From contig CAITGX010000065.1 in assembly GCA_903892045.1 (NCBI GenBank), forward strand, positions 1 through 35,193: 35,193 nucleotides of DNA. Reading direction: 5' to 3'. The stretch's first letter is position 1. Every line of letters begins with the position of its first letter. This DNA is from an uncultured Planctomycetota bacterium. Lineage in GTDB: Bacteria > Planctomycetota > UBA1135 > GCA-002686595. The position numbers and the translations under genes are program-made. Shown one piece after another: positions 17,434 to 25,718 of this stretch. The notes under the pieces were generated by a model. It was not told the origin of the DNA. It was given only the letters and a program-made list of their open reading frames with translations, and ran no database searches.

Positions 17434-20400
17434 TGCAGTTCCTGCGCGAACGACGGTCCGCAGCGCGGCGCGGCTTCGCGCTGGTGACGGTGTTGCTCGT
17501 GCTCATGGCGTTGCTCGTCCTGTGCGCACCGTTCCTGATGACGGCACGCAACGCTTCCCGCGCGGGCACGCAGCTCTCCGATCGCGCGCAGGCGCGGCTC
17601 GCGCTCGACGCGGCGGTGCGCCACGCGCGCGCCTCGCTCGGGGACTCGCACCCCGCGATCGACCTCACGCCCTACTGGGACGATGCCGAGGAGGTCACGC
17701 GCCTGCCCGAGCTCGAGCCGACGTTCTTCGACGCCGCCAACGACTTCGGTCTGATGTGGCGCGCCGAGGTCACGGACTTGGCGTCCAAGGCGGACCTCAA
17801 CAGCGCTCCGCCGCAGCTCCTCGCGAACCTGCTCGGTTCGTCGAGCCGCCTCGTCGAGCCCATGAAGGAAGGCGACACCGAGCTCTCGGTCTCGTCGACC
17901 GCGGGCTTCCCCGCGCAAGGCTTCGTGTGGATCGAGCGCGAGCTCGTGCGCTATGGCGAGGTCGAGGGCTCGAAGCTCAAGAAGCTCTCGCGCGGCATGA
18001 TGGCGGCGAGCGGCGGCGATGGCGCGGCGGCCGAGGCCGGGCCGACGCCGGCCGTTCCGCACGCGATCGGGGCGCCGGTGATCGACCAGCGCGCCTTCGC
18101 GCCCGCGCTGTGGCGCGTGGCGACGCCGGATGCGGCGCTGCGCGAGCTCGATGCCCCGGAGCAGCTGCGCGACACTGCCCAGCTCGCGCTCGGCATCGCG
18201 ACGCGCCCGCCGGATGACGCCGAGGAAGGCGTCGTCGAGTCGTACACGCAGGCGGTGGAAGCGTTCGTCGCTCCGCTCGCGGCGCACGGCACGACCTACG
18301 GATCGTTGCGCGCCGGCCACGCTTGGCAGAGGCCCGTGCGCGTCTACAACCCGATCATCGCGGGCCAGACCGGGATCCTGCGCGTCGACGAGCTGCGCTG
18401 GTTCGCCCCGGGCACGACGGTCGAGATCACCGACGGGACGAAGCGCGAGCTCGGCATCGTGCACGAGCTCGTCGACGGCGGCATTCGGTTGATGGAAACC
18501 GCGAAGAACGACTACTTCGCGTACCGTGCCGAAGTGCGTGCGCAGGTGCGGCGCGCGGTCAACGTCAACCTGGCGGAGCCCGAGCTGCTCGAGTCGCTGT
18601 TCTCGAACTTGCAGCTGCGCCAGAAGAACGAGCGCATCACGCGCGACGAGGCGCGCGCGCTGGCGGCGATCGTCGTCGAGTCGCGGCCCTTCGACGGGAT
18701 GGAGGACTTCCTGCGACGTGTCGTGTTGCCGGCCGCGGGGCTCGAGAAGCTTCCGGCGAGCGCGCGCGTCGTCCCGGGCGCGCTCGCGGGCGGTGGCGCC
18801 GTGATCGACGCCCTCGACGCCGAGGCGCTGCTGCGCAATGCGCTCAACGCCAACGACAGCTACCTGCTCTTCTCGACGCTGCCGTTCTGCTTCACGTCGC
18901 GCGACACGTACCAGCTCGACCTGCGCGCGGTCGTCAACGCGCAGAGCGGCGTCGAGCGCGTCGCGATGGTGCGCGAGCAGGTCGAGCTCGTCGTGCCGCA
19001 GCGCGAGCTGATGCAGGTTTGGTCGCGGCAAGAGGACTTCGACGACGCGTTCCGGCTCGACCGTGACGCGCCGTTCTGGGCCACGGGTCCCAACTCGCTG
19101 CAGCGCTGGGACAACGGCGCGACGCCGCCTTCCAACTTCGTGCCGCACTTCGGCACGCTCGGGGGCCAGCCGTTCCTGTCGACGACCCCGACGGTGCAGG
19201 GAACGAGCGGCGGAAGCCAGGAAGCGCCGGTGCCCCAGCACGTGTTCGCCTCGCGCGAGGACACGGGCTGGGCGCAGCTCTGGACCGCGCGCGAGCCGGA
19301 CGCGATCGCGGGGCTCACCAACCGCTTCGTCACGCACTTCGACCACGAGACGTCGGACCCGGAAGGCCGCTCGGTGGCGTCCGAGCCGCTGCAGCGCTCG
19401 ACGGCCGAGCTCAACTGGACGAGCGCGCAGAGCCCGCTCCTGCGCGCGTTCCACTCGCAGATGTGGCTCAAGCCGCGCGCGCTCACGCCGTCGACGGTGC
19501 TCGATGTCGGACGCTCGTCGCTCGAGACCGACCGCGTGCAGATGTTCGTCGATGGCGCGGACCTCGTGGTGCGCGTGTTCGACGGCGCTGGCGATCATCC
19601 GGGCACCGTTGGGTACACCGAGGCTGGCGAGGCGCGCTTCGCGCTCGCGCCCGATCGCGGTCCGGGCCTGCAGGCCGGGACGTGGTCGCACGTGGCGCTC
19701 GACGTGCGCGGCAATCGCCCGAGCCAGATCTCCATGCTCGTCGACGGTCGCGCGTTCGGCGTGCGCTATCCGGGACTGACGCGCCTCGCGGCCAGCCTGT
19801 CGCAGTCGAGCACGCAAATCGCGGTCGAGAGCCTCGAGGGCTTCCCGGACCCGTGCGTCGTGCGCATCGGCGACGAGCTGATCGAGTGCACGCGTGGCAC
19901 GGGCAACTCGCTCAACGCGGCGCCGGTGCTGACGGGCGTGAACGCAGGCTTCGGCGGCCGCCTCGCGCGCGTGCCGTACATCGGCGGCGAGCTCGGCGTT
20001 CCGTCGACCACGAACGTGGACATGGACCACCCGGCCGGAGCGCCGGTCGAGCTCTACGGCTACACGTCGATGCTCGCGTCGAACGTGCCCTCGGGCGCTG
20101 CGCGACTGCCGGGCAACATCGGCGCGTGGACGATCGGACGCGCGACGGGCGTGGTCGGCGGCCAGAGCTCGCTGGGCGATCCGATCATCCTGAGCGGCAT
20201 CCTCGCGCCGCTCGGCTACGGCATCGAGGGCAGCAGCTCGGTGACGGGCATCAAGCTCGCGGCCTGCGACCAGGGCCAGACGGTGCAGGACGTGATGTCG
20301 GCCTTCAGCCAGCAGGGTGGCTACGCACTGCTCGTGCAGGTCACGCCTGGCGCCGTGAACTACCAGCCCAACGGCCAGCCTGCGCAGAACTCGTCGCAGA

Positions 20401-22571
20401 ACGTCACGGTCAACAACACGCCGATCTTCGGCTTCGAGATCGTGCGCTACTCGGGCTGGTCGGGAGACACGCTCAACATCGCCGCGCGCGCCGCACTCCC
20501 CACGGGTGATCCGCAGCAGTCTGCACACGCCTTCGTCGTCAACTGGGACCCGAACTGGCAGGACCAGCAGGCGGGCGTGCCGATCGCGAACATCCTGTAT
20601 TGGCAGACGTTCGTCGTGCCGATCTCGATTCCCGCGCCGGGCGCGAACTCGCTGACGGGCTTCCTGCAGCCGGTGGCGAATGCCGGCTCCGAGTTCGCGC
20701 AGATCACGGAGCTCACCACGGCCGAGCTCACCGAGTGGGTGCGGTACGACACGATCACGCCGGACGGCCACCTCGTGCGCAATGAGCGCACGGCGCTGAT
20801 CGACCTGCGCGCCACGCTGACGCTCAACAACGATGGACGCACCGTGCAGGGCGGCATCCCCGGTGGCGGCGGTGGAGGAGGAGGCGGCGGCGGTGCTCCG
20901 TCCTTCCTCGTGTCCGCTTCGCAGCCGCAACCTGCGTCGCAGGGCAGCTCCTCCGGCGCGTCCCTCTGGCAGGCGTGGTGGGGCACCAACGAGGACACCA
21001 ACTTGCCGCTGACTCGGGCGGCGCGCTCGGTGTTCCAGTTCCGCGGCGTGTGCGGGACGCACAGCCACGATCACGCCGCGGGTGTCGAGATCCTGCCGGT
21101 CTGGCGCGTGCAACGCGCGGGCGCCGAGGGCGGTGAGCCGGGGCGCTTCGACTCCGTGTTCCTGATGGACCAGTCCGCGAACTCGCTCGGCTGGCCGGTG
21201 CGCGTGCATCGCACCTATCGGCCCGCGGATCGCACCGTGGCCACTTGGACCTTCGACGCGGCCAATCCGATGGTGCCCACGGCCGATCAGGTCGGCACCG
21301 CCCCCGAAGACGCGCTGATCCTCGCGCGCAACGCGGTGATGGTCGCGCTCGACTCGCAGGCGCAGGCGCCCGTGCCGATGACGGTGCAGTCGGGCACTTC
21401 GACTCCGAACTACGAGTCGCGCACCATGGCGCGCGTGATCAAGCACCCCAGCGGCGAGCGGCCGCGCGAGGTCGATCGCGTCGTGGTCGGGCGCGACCTG
21501 CGCGGCGGCGCCGCGGCGGACATGATCGTGGACGAGGTCGTGTTCCACACCACGAGCTTCGGCGACGGCGACAACTCGCCGGCGCAGGGTGGGCAGCTCG
21601 TCCTCAATCAGGATCTCTCGGAAGGTGGGCTGCAGTTCACGGTGCGCCCGCAGGGCCTGCGCATCGCGGCGGGCAACTGGAACCAGAACACGAACTGGCT
21701 CGAGGGCTTGCCGCCGGACGCTGGCCTGCTGCAGCTCGGCGAGGAAATCGTGTGCTACACGTCCTACGACGCGACGAGCGGCACGGTCAACGTCACGTCG
21801 GGCGGGCGCGGGCTGCTCGGCACGCAGGACCAGACGCACGAGATCGGCGCGACCGCGAGCTACCTCGAGCACATGGTCGTGAGCATCCTCACGGCCAACA
21901 TCGGCGCCGGTGATGCCACGCTGCCGCTCGTCGACGTCGCGGGCTTCCCGCCGAGCGGCACCGTGCTCGTGGGCACGGAGCTCGTGCACTACACGCGCAT
22001 CGCGGGCTCGGGCCTCGACATGCCGCGCCGCTCGAGCGAGCCGGGCGCGAAGAACGGCCAGGGCGACGGCATGTTCCGCGGTCGCTTCGGCACGGTTCCG
22101 ACCGGGCACAGCGCGGGCACGCCCGTGATCCTGTTCCCGTTCCGCTACCACGATCGCTGGACCGAGAAGGCCGACGCGCCGGAGCTCGGCTACTTCGGTC
22201 TCGCGCTCGACCAGCCCAACGCCTACTGGCGCACGAGCTTCTTCGCGGCCGAGGAGCCCGGCAGCGGACAGGTGAAGATCGAGGTGCTGCAGCGCCTCTC
22301 GAGCCGCGGCCAGCCGCTGCCGCCGTGGGATGGGGAGCCGGGCGTCACGCGCGGACTCAAGCTCCTGCGCGAAGGCATGCCGCGCGGCGAGGGCCATCCG
22401 ATTCGCGCGCAGGCCGATCTCATCGAGTGGCGCGTGCACGCGCGCTACCTCAACGGCGCCTTTGACGAGCAGGGCGGACTCGCGCACGGCTGGAAGCAGT
22501 CGCCGCGCCTGCGCACCTTCGGTGCGGAGTCCACCGCCCCGAGCCTCGTGCTGCGGAGGGTCGACGAATGA
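17433..22571 (+). CDS. gspK: Giant minor pseudopilin, GspK-like (1712 aa), with LamG-like domain and repeated beta modules
   Basis: The ATG at 17433 overlaps the preceding stop (TGATG); a GTG at 17430 would add one residue. The leader ends ARRG|FALVTVLLVLM with Thr, not Glu, at mature position 5, as is characteristic of GspK. A GspK-type segment follows (LASKADLNSAPPQLL, about 115-130), then a helix-hairpin-helix-like region (about 375-450) beginning VNVNLAEPELLESL. Ordinary GspK is about 300-350 residues; this one goes on for over 1200 more. Four copies of a GFPxxG...IGxExVxY module lie near 146-188, 790-844, 1397-1480 and 1490-1571. A LamG-like domain lies near 677-781, a second beta-sandwich-like region near 1200-1390, and eleven glycines at 1144-1154. 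GspK caps the pseudopilus tip with GspI and GspJ, so this protein would place a very large modular structure there. The next gene overlaps its stop. Confidence 0.85.
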   Translation: MQFLRERRSAARRGFALVTVLLVLMALLVLCAPFLMTARNASRAGTQLSDRAQARLALDAAVRHARASLGDSHPAIDLTPYWDDAEEVTRLPELEPTFFDAANDFGLMWRAEVTDLASKADLNSAPPQLLANLLGSSSRLVEPMKEGDTELSVSSTAGFPAQGFVWIERELVRYGEVEGSKLKKLSRGMMAASGGDGAAAEAGPTPAVPHAIGAPVIDQRAFAPALWRVATPDAALRELDAPEQLRDTAQLALGIATRPPDDAEEGVVESYTQAVEAFVAPLAAHGTTYGSLRAGHAWQRPVRVYNPIIAGQTGILRVDELRWFAPGTTVEITDGTKRELGIVHELVDGGIRLMETAKNDYFAYRAEVRAQVRRAVNVNLAEPELLESLFSNLQLRQKNERITRDEARALAAIVVESRPFDGMEDFLRRVVLPAAGLEKLPASARVVPGALAGGGAVIDALDAEALLRNALNANDSYLLFSTLPFCFTSRDTYQLDLRAVVNAQSGVERVAMVREQVELVVPQRELMQVWSRQEDFDDAFRLDRDAPFWATGPNSLQRWDNGATPPSNFVPHFGTLGGQPFLSTTPTVQGTSGGSQEAPVPQHVFASREDTGWAQLWTAREPDAIAGLTNRFVTHFDHETSDPEGRSVASEPLQRSTAELNWTSAQSPLLRAFHSQMWLKPRALTPSTVLDVGRSSLETDRVQMFVDGADLVVRVFDGAGDHPGTVGYTEAGEARFALAPDRGPGLQAGTWSHVALDVRGNRPSQISMLVDGRAFGVRYPGLTRLAASLSQSSTQIAVESLEGFPDPCVVRIGDELIECTRGTGNSLNAAPVLTGVNAGFGGRLARVPYIGGELGVPSTTNVDMDHPAGAPVELYGYTSMLASNVPSGAARLPGNIGAWTIGRATGVVGGQSSLGDPIILSGILAPLGYGIEGSSSVTGIKLAACDQGQTVQDVMSAFSQQGGYALLVQVTPGAVNYQPNGQPAQNSSQNVTVNNTPIFGFEIVRYSGWSGDTLNIAARAALPTGDPQQSAHAFVVNWDPNWQDQQAGVPIANILYWQTFVVPISIPAPGANSLTGFLQPVANAGSEFAQITELTTAELTEWVRYDTITPDGHLVRNERTALIDLRATLTLNNDGRTVQGGIPGGGGGGGGGGGAPSFLVSASQPQPASQGSSSGASLWQAWWGTNEDTNLPLTRAARSVFQFRGVCGTHSHDHAAGVEILPVWRVQRAGAEGGEPGRFDSVFLMDQSANSLGWPVRVHRTYRPADRTVATWTFDAANPMVPTADQVGTAPEDALILARNAVMVALDSQAQAPVPMTVQSGTSTPNYESRTMARVIKHPSGERPREVDRVVVGRDLRGGAAADMIVDEVVFHTTSFGDGDNSPAQGGQLVLNQDLSEGGLQFTVRPQGLRIAAGNWNQNTNWLEGLPPDAGLLQLGEEIVCYTSYDATSGTVNVTSGGRGLLGTQDQTHEIGATASYLEHMVVSILTANIGAGDATLPLVDVAGFPPSGTVLVGTELVHYTRIAGSGLDMPRRSSEPGAKNGQGDGMFRGRFGTVPTGHSAGTPVILFPFRYHDRWTEKADAPELGYFGLALDQPNAYWRTSFFAAEEPGSGQVKIEVLQRLSSRGQPLPPWDGEPGVTRGLKLLREGMPRGEGHPIRAQADLIEWRVHARYLNGAFDEQGGLAHGWKQSPRLRTFGAESTAPSLVLRRVDE
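20862..20894 (+). repeat. Run of eleven glycine codons within gspK
   Basis: Eleven consecutive GGN codons, mixed GGT/GGC/GGA, encode an uninterrupted glycine stretch at residues 1144-1154. It probably forms a flexible linker between two blocks of beta domains. The mixed codons make slippage less likely than in a pure repeat. Confidence 0.9.
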
Positions 22572-23665
22572 GCCCGCGCTTCCATCGCGCCGCGCGCTCG
22601 CGCCGCGGACTGACGCTGGTCGAGCTCGTGCTCTCGGCCGGCTTGCTCGCGATCCTGCTCGCCGCGGTGTTCCAGCTCGTGCGCCAGTTCATGGGCGTGT
22701 GGGAGAAGAGCGAAGTGCGCCGCATGCAGGTCGAGGAAGCGACCGGCGTGTCCGAGCTGCTCGCCGCGGACTTGGTCGCGCTCGAGCCCGGCCCGCGCGG
22801 CGACCTCCTCGCGGAGTGGGTGTTCTTCGACCACGACCTCAATGGCACCGCGGAGACCAAGTGGCCGCGCGTGCGCATGGTGCGCCACGCCTCGCCGGCC
22901 GAGCTCGCGCGCCTGCAGGCCGGCGAGCAGGCCGACGCGCGCCTCGCGGGCGAGGGCCTGATCGAGGTCGTGTGGGCCGTGCTGCCGACCCAGCCCGGGA
23001 CGCGCGACGAGGGGCGGCGCGCGATCGGCACGCTGTGGCGCGGCGAGCGCGTCTTCGGGCCCGCGCGCGGCGCGGACGTGCCGGTGTTCTCCGAGGAGTA
23101 CCTCAGCCGCGGCGGAGTGCCGCGCCCCGGATCGACCCAGGAAGTGACGGGCGGCGTACTCTGGCTCGGCATGCAGTTCGCAACGCAGGCCACGATTCTC
23201 CGCGACGGCTGGCGCGTGGGGCGCGAGGCCGGGGACGCGGTCGCGTCGTGGGATGCGTGGAATCGCAAGCGCCCGGTCGCCGAGCGTCACGTCTGGAACG
23301 ATACGAGCGACTTCCTGCCCAAGGTGTCCGATGCGCCGCTCCTGCCGCGTCGCGTGCGCCTCGAGCTCGAGCTCGAGCAGGCCTCGGACCTCAAGCGCCG
23401 CACGCGGCTGTCGGCCTTCATCAACCAGCAGGACGGCTCGTTCGAGGTCGACGATCCCGCGCGCCTGCCGGCCGTCGGCGGCCACGTGCTCATCGACGCC
23501 GAATGGATGCTCGTGACGAGCGTCAGCGGGCGCTGGGTCTCGGTGAAGCGTGGGGCCCGCGGCACGGCTCCCGCGGCTCACGACAACGGCGCGCTGGTGC
23601 ACTTCGGTCGCACCATGCTGCGCGAGGTTCCGATCGCCACGCACCGGGAGGACTGGGACCTGTGA
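22568..23665 (+). CDS. gspJ: Minor pseudopilin, GspJ-like, with an extra C-terminal beta module
   Basis: This 365-residue prepilin starts at an ATGA overlap with the gspK stop. The leader ends SRRG|LTLVELVLSAG, with Gly14 before the cut and Glu at mature position 5, and the hydrophobic helix runs to about 37. The head (about 50-285) resembles GspJ in length and in its acidic, turn-rich pattern. About 288-348 is a further copy of the module found four times in GspK: residues LPAVGGHVLIDAEWMLV, then RGARGT and a downstream His-Asp-Asn-Gly-Ala. GspJ forms the tip complex with GspI and GspK, so two of the three tip subunits carry this module. The assignment to J rather than another minor pseudopilin is by order and size. 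Confidence 0.8.
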   Translation: MSPRFHRAARSRRGLTLVELVLSAGLLAILLAAVFQLVRQFMGVWEKSEVRRMQVEEATGVSELLAADLVALEPGPRGDLLAEWVFFDHDLNGTAETKWPRVRMVRHASPAELARLQAGEQADARLAGEGLIEVVWAVLPTQPGTRDEGRRAIGTLWRGERVFGPARGADVPVFSEEYLSRGGVPRPGSTQEVTGGVLWLGMQFATQATILRDGWRVGREAGDAVASWDAWNRKRPVAERHVWNDTSDFLPKVSDAPLLPRRVRLELELEQASDLKRRTRLSAFINQQDGSFEVDDPARLPAVGGHVLIDAEWMLVTSVSGRWVSVKRGARGTAPAAHDNGALVHFGRTMLREVPIATHREDWDL

Positions 23666-24174
23666 GGCGCTCCCTTCGCACGCGCCGCACGAGCGGCTTC
23701 ACGATCCTCGAGGTGCTCGTCGCCATGGGCATCCTGCTCGTCGGCATGAGCGCGATCCTCGGGCTGCTCTCCTTCGGAGCCTCGATGACGCGCAACGCCG
23801 CGCTGAAGAGCGCGGGCGCGAGCGCGGTCGAGGCCGTCGTCGCGGATCTCGAGGAGAGCTTCTTCCCGCTCGTGCGCGACGAAGTCACCGGCGAGGTGCG
23901 CGTCGGTGCGCCCGTGCCGATCGAGAACCGACCCGTGCCCGGCCACGAGGGCCTGCACTACTGGGCGCGCGGCAGCGGCGATCCGCGCGACCGCGTCACG
24001 CCCGGCGGGCCGCTGCGCTGGCGCGTCGAGGTCGAGATCCGCTGGACCACCGCCGGTCGCGTCAAGACGCGCACCTTCACGACCCTGCTGTTGCGCCAAG
24101 TGCCCTTCGGGGAACGCCTGCGCCGCGAGCTGATCGAGGGCGCGAGCCCTGCGAGCGAGAACCAGAAGCCATGA
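23662..24174 (+). CDS. gspI: Minor pseudopilin, GspI-like (GTG start)
   Basis: This gene has no ATG. A GTG at 23662 overlaps the gspJ stop (GTGA) and gives a 170-residue product. The leader of 12 residues ends RRTSG|FTILEVLVAMG, with Glu at mature position 5, a text-book prepilin start; the GILLVGMSAILGLL helix follows. Small size and the ILEVLVAM pattern fit GspI, the third member of the pseudopilus tip complex. Unlike its neighbours it carries no added domain. The next gene overlaps its stop (ATGA at 24171-24174). The frame is open for 444 codons upstream inside gspK/gspJ, which would hide the true start from simple gene finding. Confidence 0.83.
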   Translation: MRRSLRTRRTSGFTILEVLVAMGILLVGMSAILGLLSFGASMTRNAALKSAGASAVEAVVADLEESFFPLVRDEVTGEVRVGAPVPIENRPVPGHEGLHYWARGSGDPRDRVTPGGPLRWRVEVEIRWTTAGRVKTRTFTTLLLRQVPFGERLRRELIEGASPASENQKP

Positions 24175-25718
24175 TGAACCTCCTCTTCCTGTCGCTCTTC
24201 CTGACCGCTCCCGCGCAGTCCGCGCTGCCCGCCGCCGAGAAGCCCGCGGCCGCGGCCGAGCTCACGATGCTGCGCCTGTACGACGGCGGGCTCCTGTGGG
24301 GCTCCATCGCGGGACACGACGCCCAGACCGTGCACGTGCAGCGGCTCGACAACGGCGGCTTCGTCAAGCTGCCGTGGACGCGGCTCGATCCCGCCCTGTC
24401 GGAAGAGCTGCTCGCCAAGTTCGGCTACGTCGATCGCTCCGGCGAGGAGGTCTTCGTCGAGGCGGACCGCCTGCTGCTCAACGACGGCACCGACGTCATC
24501 GGCCTGATCGTCAACCGCACGGGCACCGAGCTGTGGGTCAAGACGGCGCAGCGCACGTTCCCGGTGCCGGTGCGCTCGCTCTCCGGCGCGGCCACGCGCG
24601 TGCAGGCGCCGGCGCTCGACGTGTACACGCGCGAGGAGCTCTACCAGGCCGAGCTCGCGCGCGTCGATCTCGCGTCCGCCGCCGCGCTGTGGGACTTCGC
24701 CGTCTACTGCGAGCGCATCTACGACTTCGTGCACTGCGTCGAGCACCTCGACGCGCTCGCGAAGCTCGATCCGGGCTTCAAGCCCAGCGAAGTCACCAAC
24801 GCGCTCGCGCGCAACCGCGGCAAGGCGCAGAACCAGGCCCAGCTCGAGGCGCTGCGCGAGATCGATCAGGACCGTGCGCGCGGCTACTTCGATCGCGCGC
24901 TCTCCAAGATCGAGGCTTTTGTCGCCGCCAACGGGACGAGCGGCTTCGCGCAGGACGCGCTCAAGAAGAAGGCCACCGTGGAGAAGGCGCGCGAGCAGAA
25001 GCTGCGCGAGCGCGCTTCGGACGCATGGCACGCGTGGGTCTCGCGCCTCATCTCCGCCAAGGCGCGCGAACCGCAGCTGACCCACGAGGCGGCCGTCGAG
25101 TGGCTCGAGGAAGGCCTCGAGAAGCCGCTCGTCGAGGCGGTCACCGCCGAGCTCGTGCGCTCGGTGTCGGCGACGGTCACGCCGGAGCAAGTCACGCGCT
25201 ACTGGAAGGAGCGCGCCGGCGGCCGCTGGCGCCGCGCGAGCTACGGTCAGGGCACGTTCCTGCTCGGCGACGCCGAGGCGCGCAAGGGCCTCACGCCGGA
25301 GGACTCGAAGGCCGCCGCGACGAGCGAGACCGACAGCGCGCGCAGCGAGCTCGAGGAGCGCCTGCAGCGCTACCTCGCCGCGCAGGAGACCGTGCGCGCG
25401 GCGCGCGCTGCTTCCGCGGAAGGCGAGGAGAGCGAGACGGAGACCTTCTGGAAGGACTACGGCTCGACCAACCGCGCCCAATGGATGCTCGCGTACTTCG
25501 CCGAGCACTCCGGCGACTTCCAGCTGCGCGACCCGCAGTTCTCCAACTGCCCCGACTGCGGTGGCAGCGGACGGCGCGAGATCGTCAACGCCGTCGGACA
25601 GCAGAACCGCGCCAGTCAGGGTGGCGCGCAGGGCGGCGCCACGGGCGGCACGACGCAGATGGTCGAGTGCCCGGCCTGCCATGGCATCGGCGTGATCCGC
25701 CGCGTGAACTACCGCTGA
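24171..25718 (+). CDS. Exported protein with two Sm/SHD1-like motifs, helical middle and a C-terminal DnaJ-type zinc motif
   Basis: This is a 515-residue protein with a signal peptide (MMNLLFLSLFLTAPAQS, cleavage near residue 17-20). Two short beta motifs follow: LYDGGLLWGSIAG (36-48) with LPWTRLDP, and LNDGTDVIGLIV (103-114) with PVPVRSLSG. They resemble the SHD1-like units common in planctomycete exported proteins. Residues about 150-440 are mostly helical and charged. The end has two CxxCxGxG motifs (C460-x2-C463 and C500-x2-C503) separated by a Gly/Gln-rich loop, like one half of a DnaJ zinc finger. A secreted protein with such a motif could bind metal or act as a redox-sensitive chaperone. 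It is translationally coupled to gspI upstream and to the lipoprotein gene downstream, so it likely serves the same machine. No precise family recognised. Confidence 0.8.
   Translation: MMNLLFLSLFLTAPAQSALPAAEKPAAAAELTMLRLYDGGLLWGSIAGHDAQTVHVQRLDNGGFVKLPWTRLDPALSEELLAKFGYVDRSGEEVFVEADRLLLNDGTDVIGLIVNRTGTELWVKTAQRTFPVPVRSLSGAATRVQAPALDVYTREELYQAELARVDLASAAALWDFAVYCERIYDFVHCVEHLDALAKLDPGFKPSEVTNALARNRGKAQNQAQLEALREIDQDRARGYFDRALSKIEAFVAANGTSGFAQDALKKKATVEKAREQKLRERASDAWHAWVSRLISAKAREPQLTHEAAVEWLEEGLEKPLVEAVTAELVRSVSATVTPEQVTRYWKERAGGRWRRASYGQGTFLLGDAEARKGLTPEDSKAAATSETDSARSELEERLQRYLAAQETVRAARAASAEGEESETETFWKDYGSTNRAQWMLAYFAEHSGDFQLRDPQFSNCPDCGGSGRREIVNAVGQQNRASQGGAQGGATGGTTQMVECPACHGIGVIRRVNYR

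Noticed and set aside
20862-20894. Glycine-codon run as a phase-variation tract
   Set aside because: The codons are mixed and units are in-frame triplets, so slippage would change linker length rather than switch the gene off.
17415-22487. A 1690-codon open frame on the minus strand opposite gspK
   Set aside because: It is rich in Arg, Ala, His and Val with no domains or prepilin-like start. It mirrors the GC-biased codons of the well-supported plus-strand gene, so it is a composition artefact.
17433-23665. Idea that gspK/gspJ are phage tail genes because of the repeated module
   Set aside because: Both have prepilin leaders with correct cleavage sites and lie within a pseudopilin operon; no phage genes are nearby.
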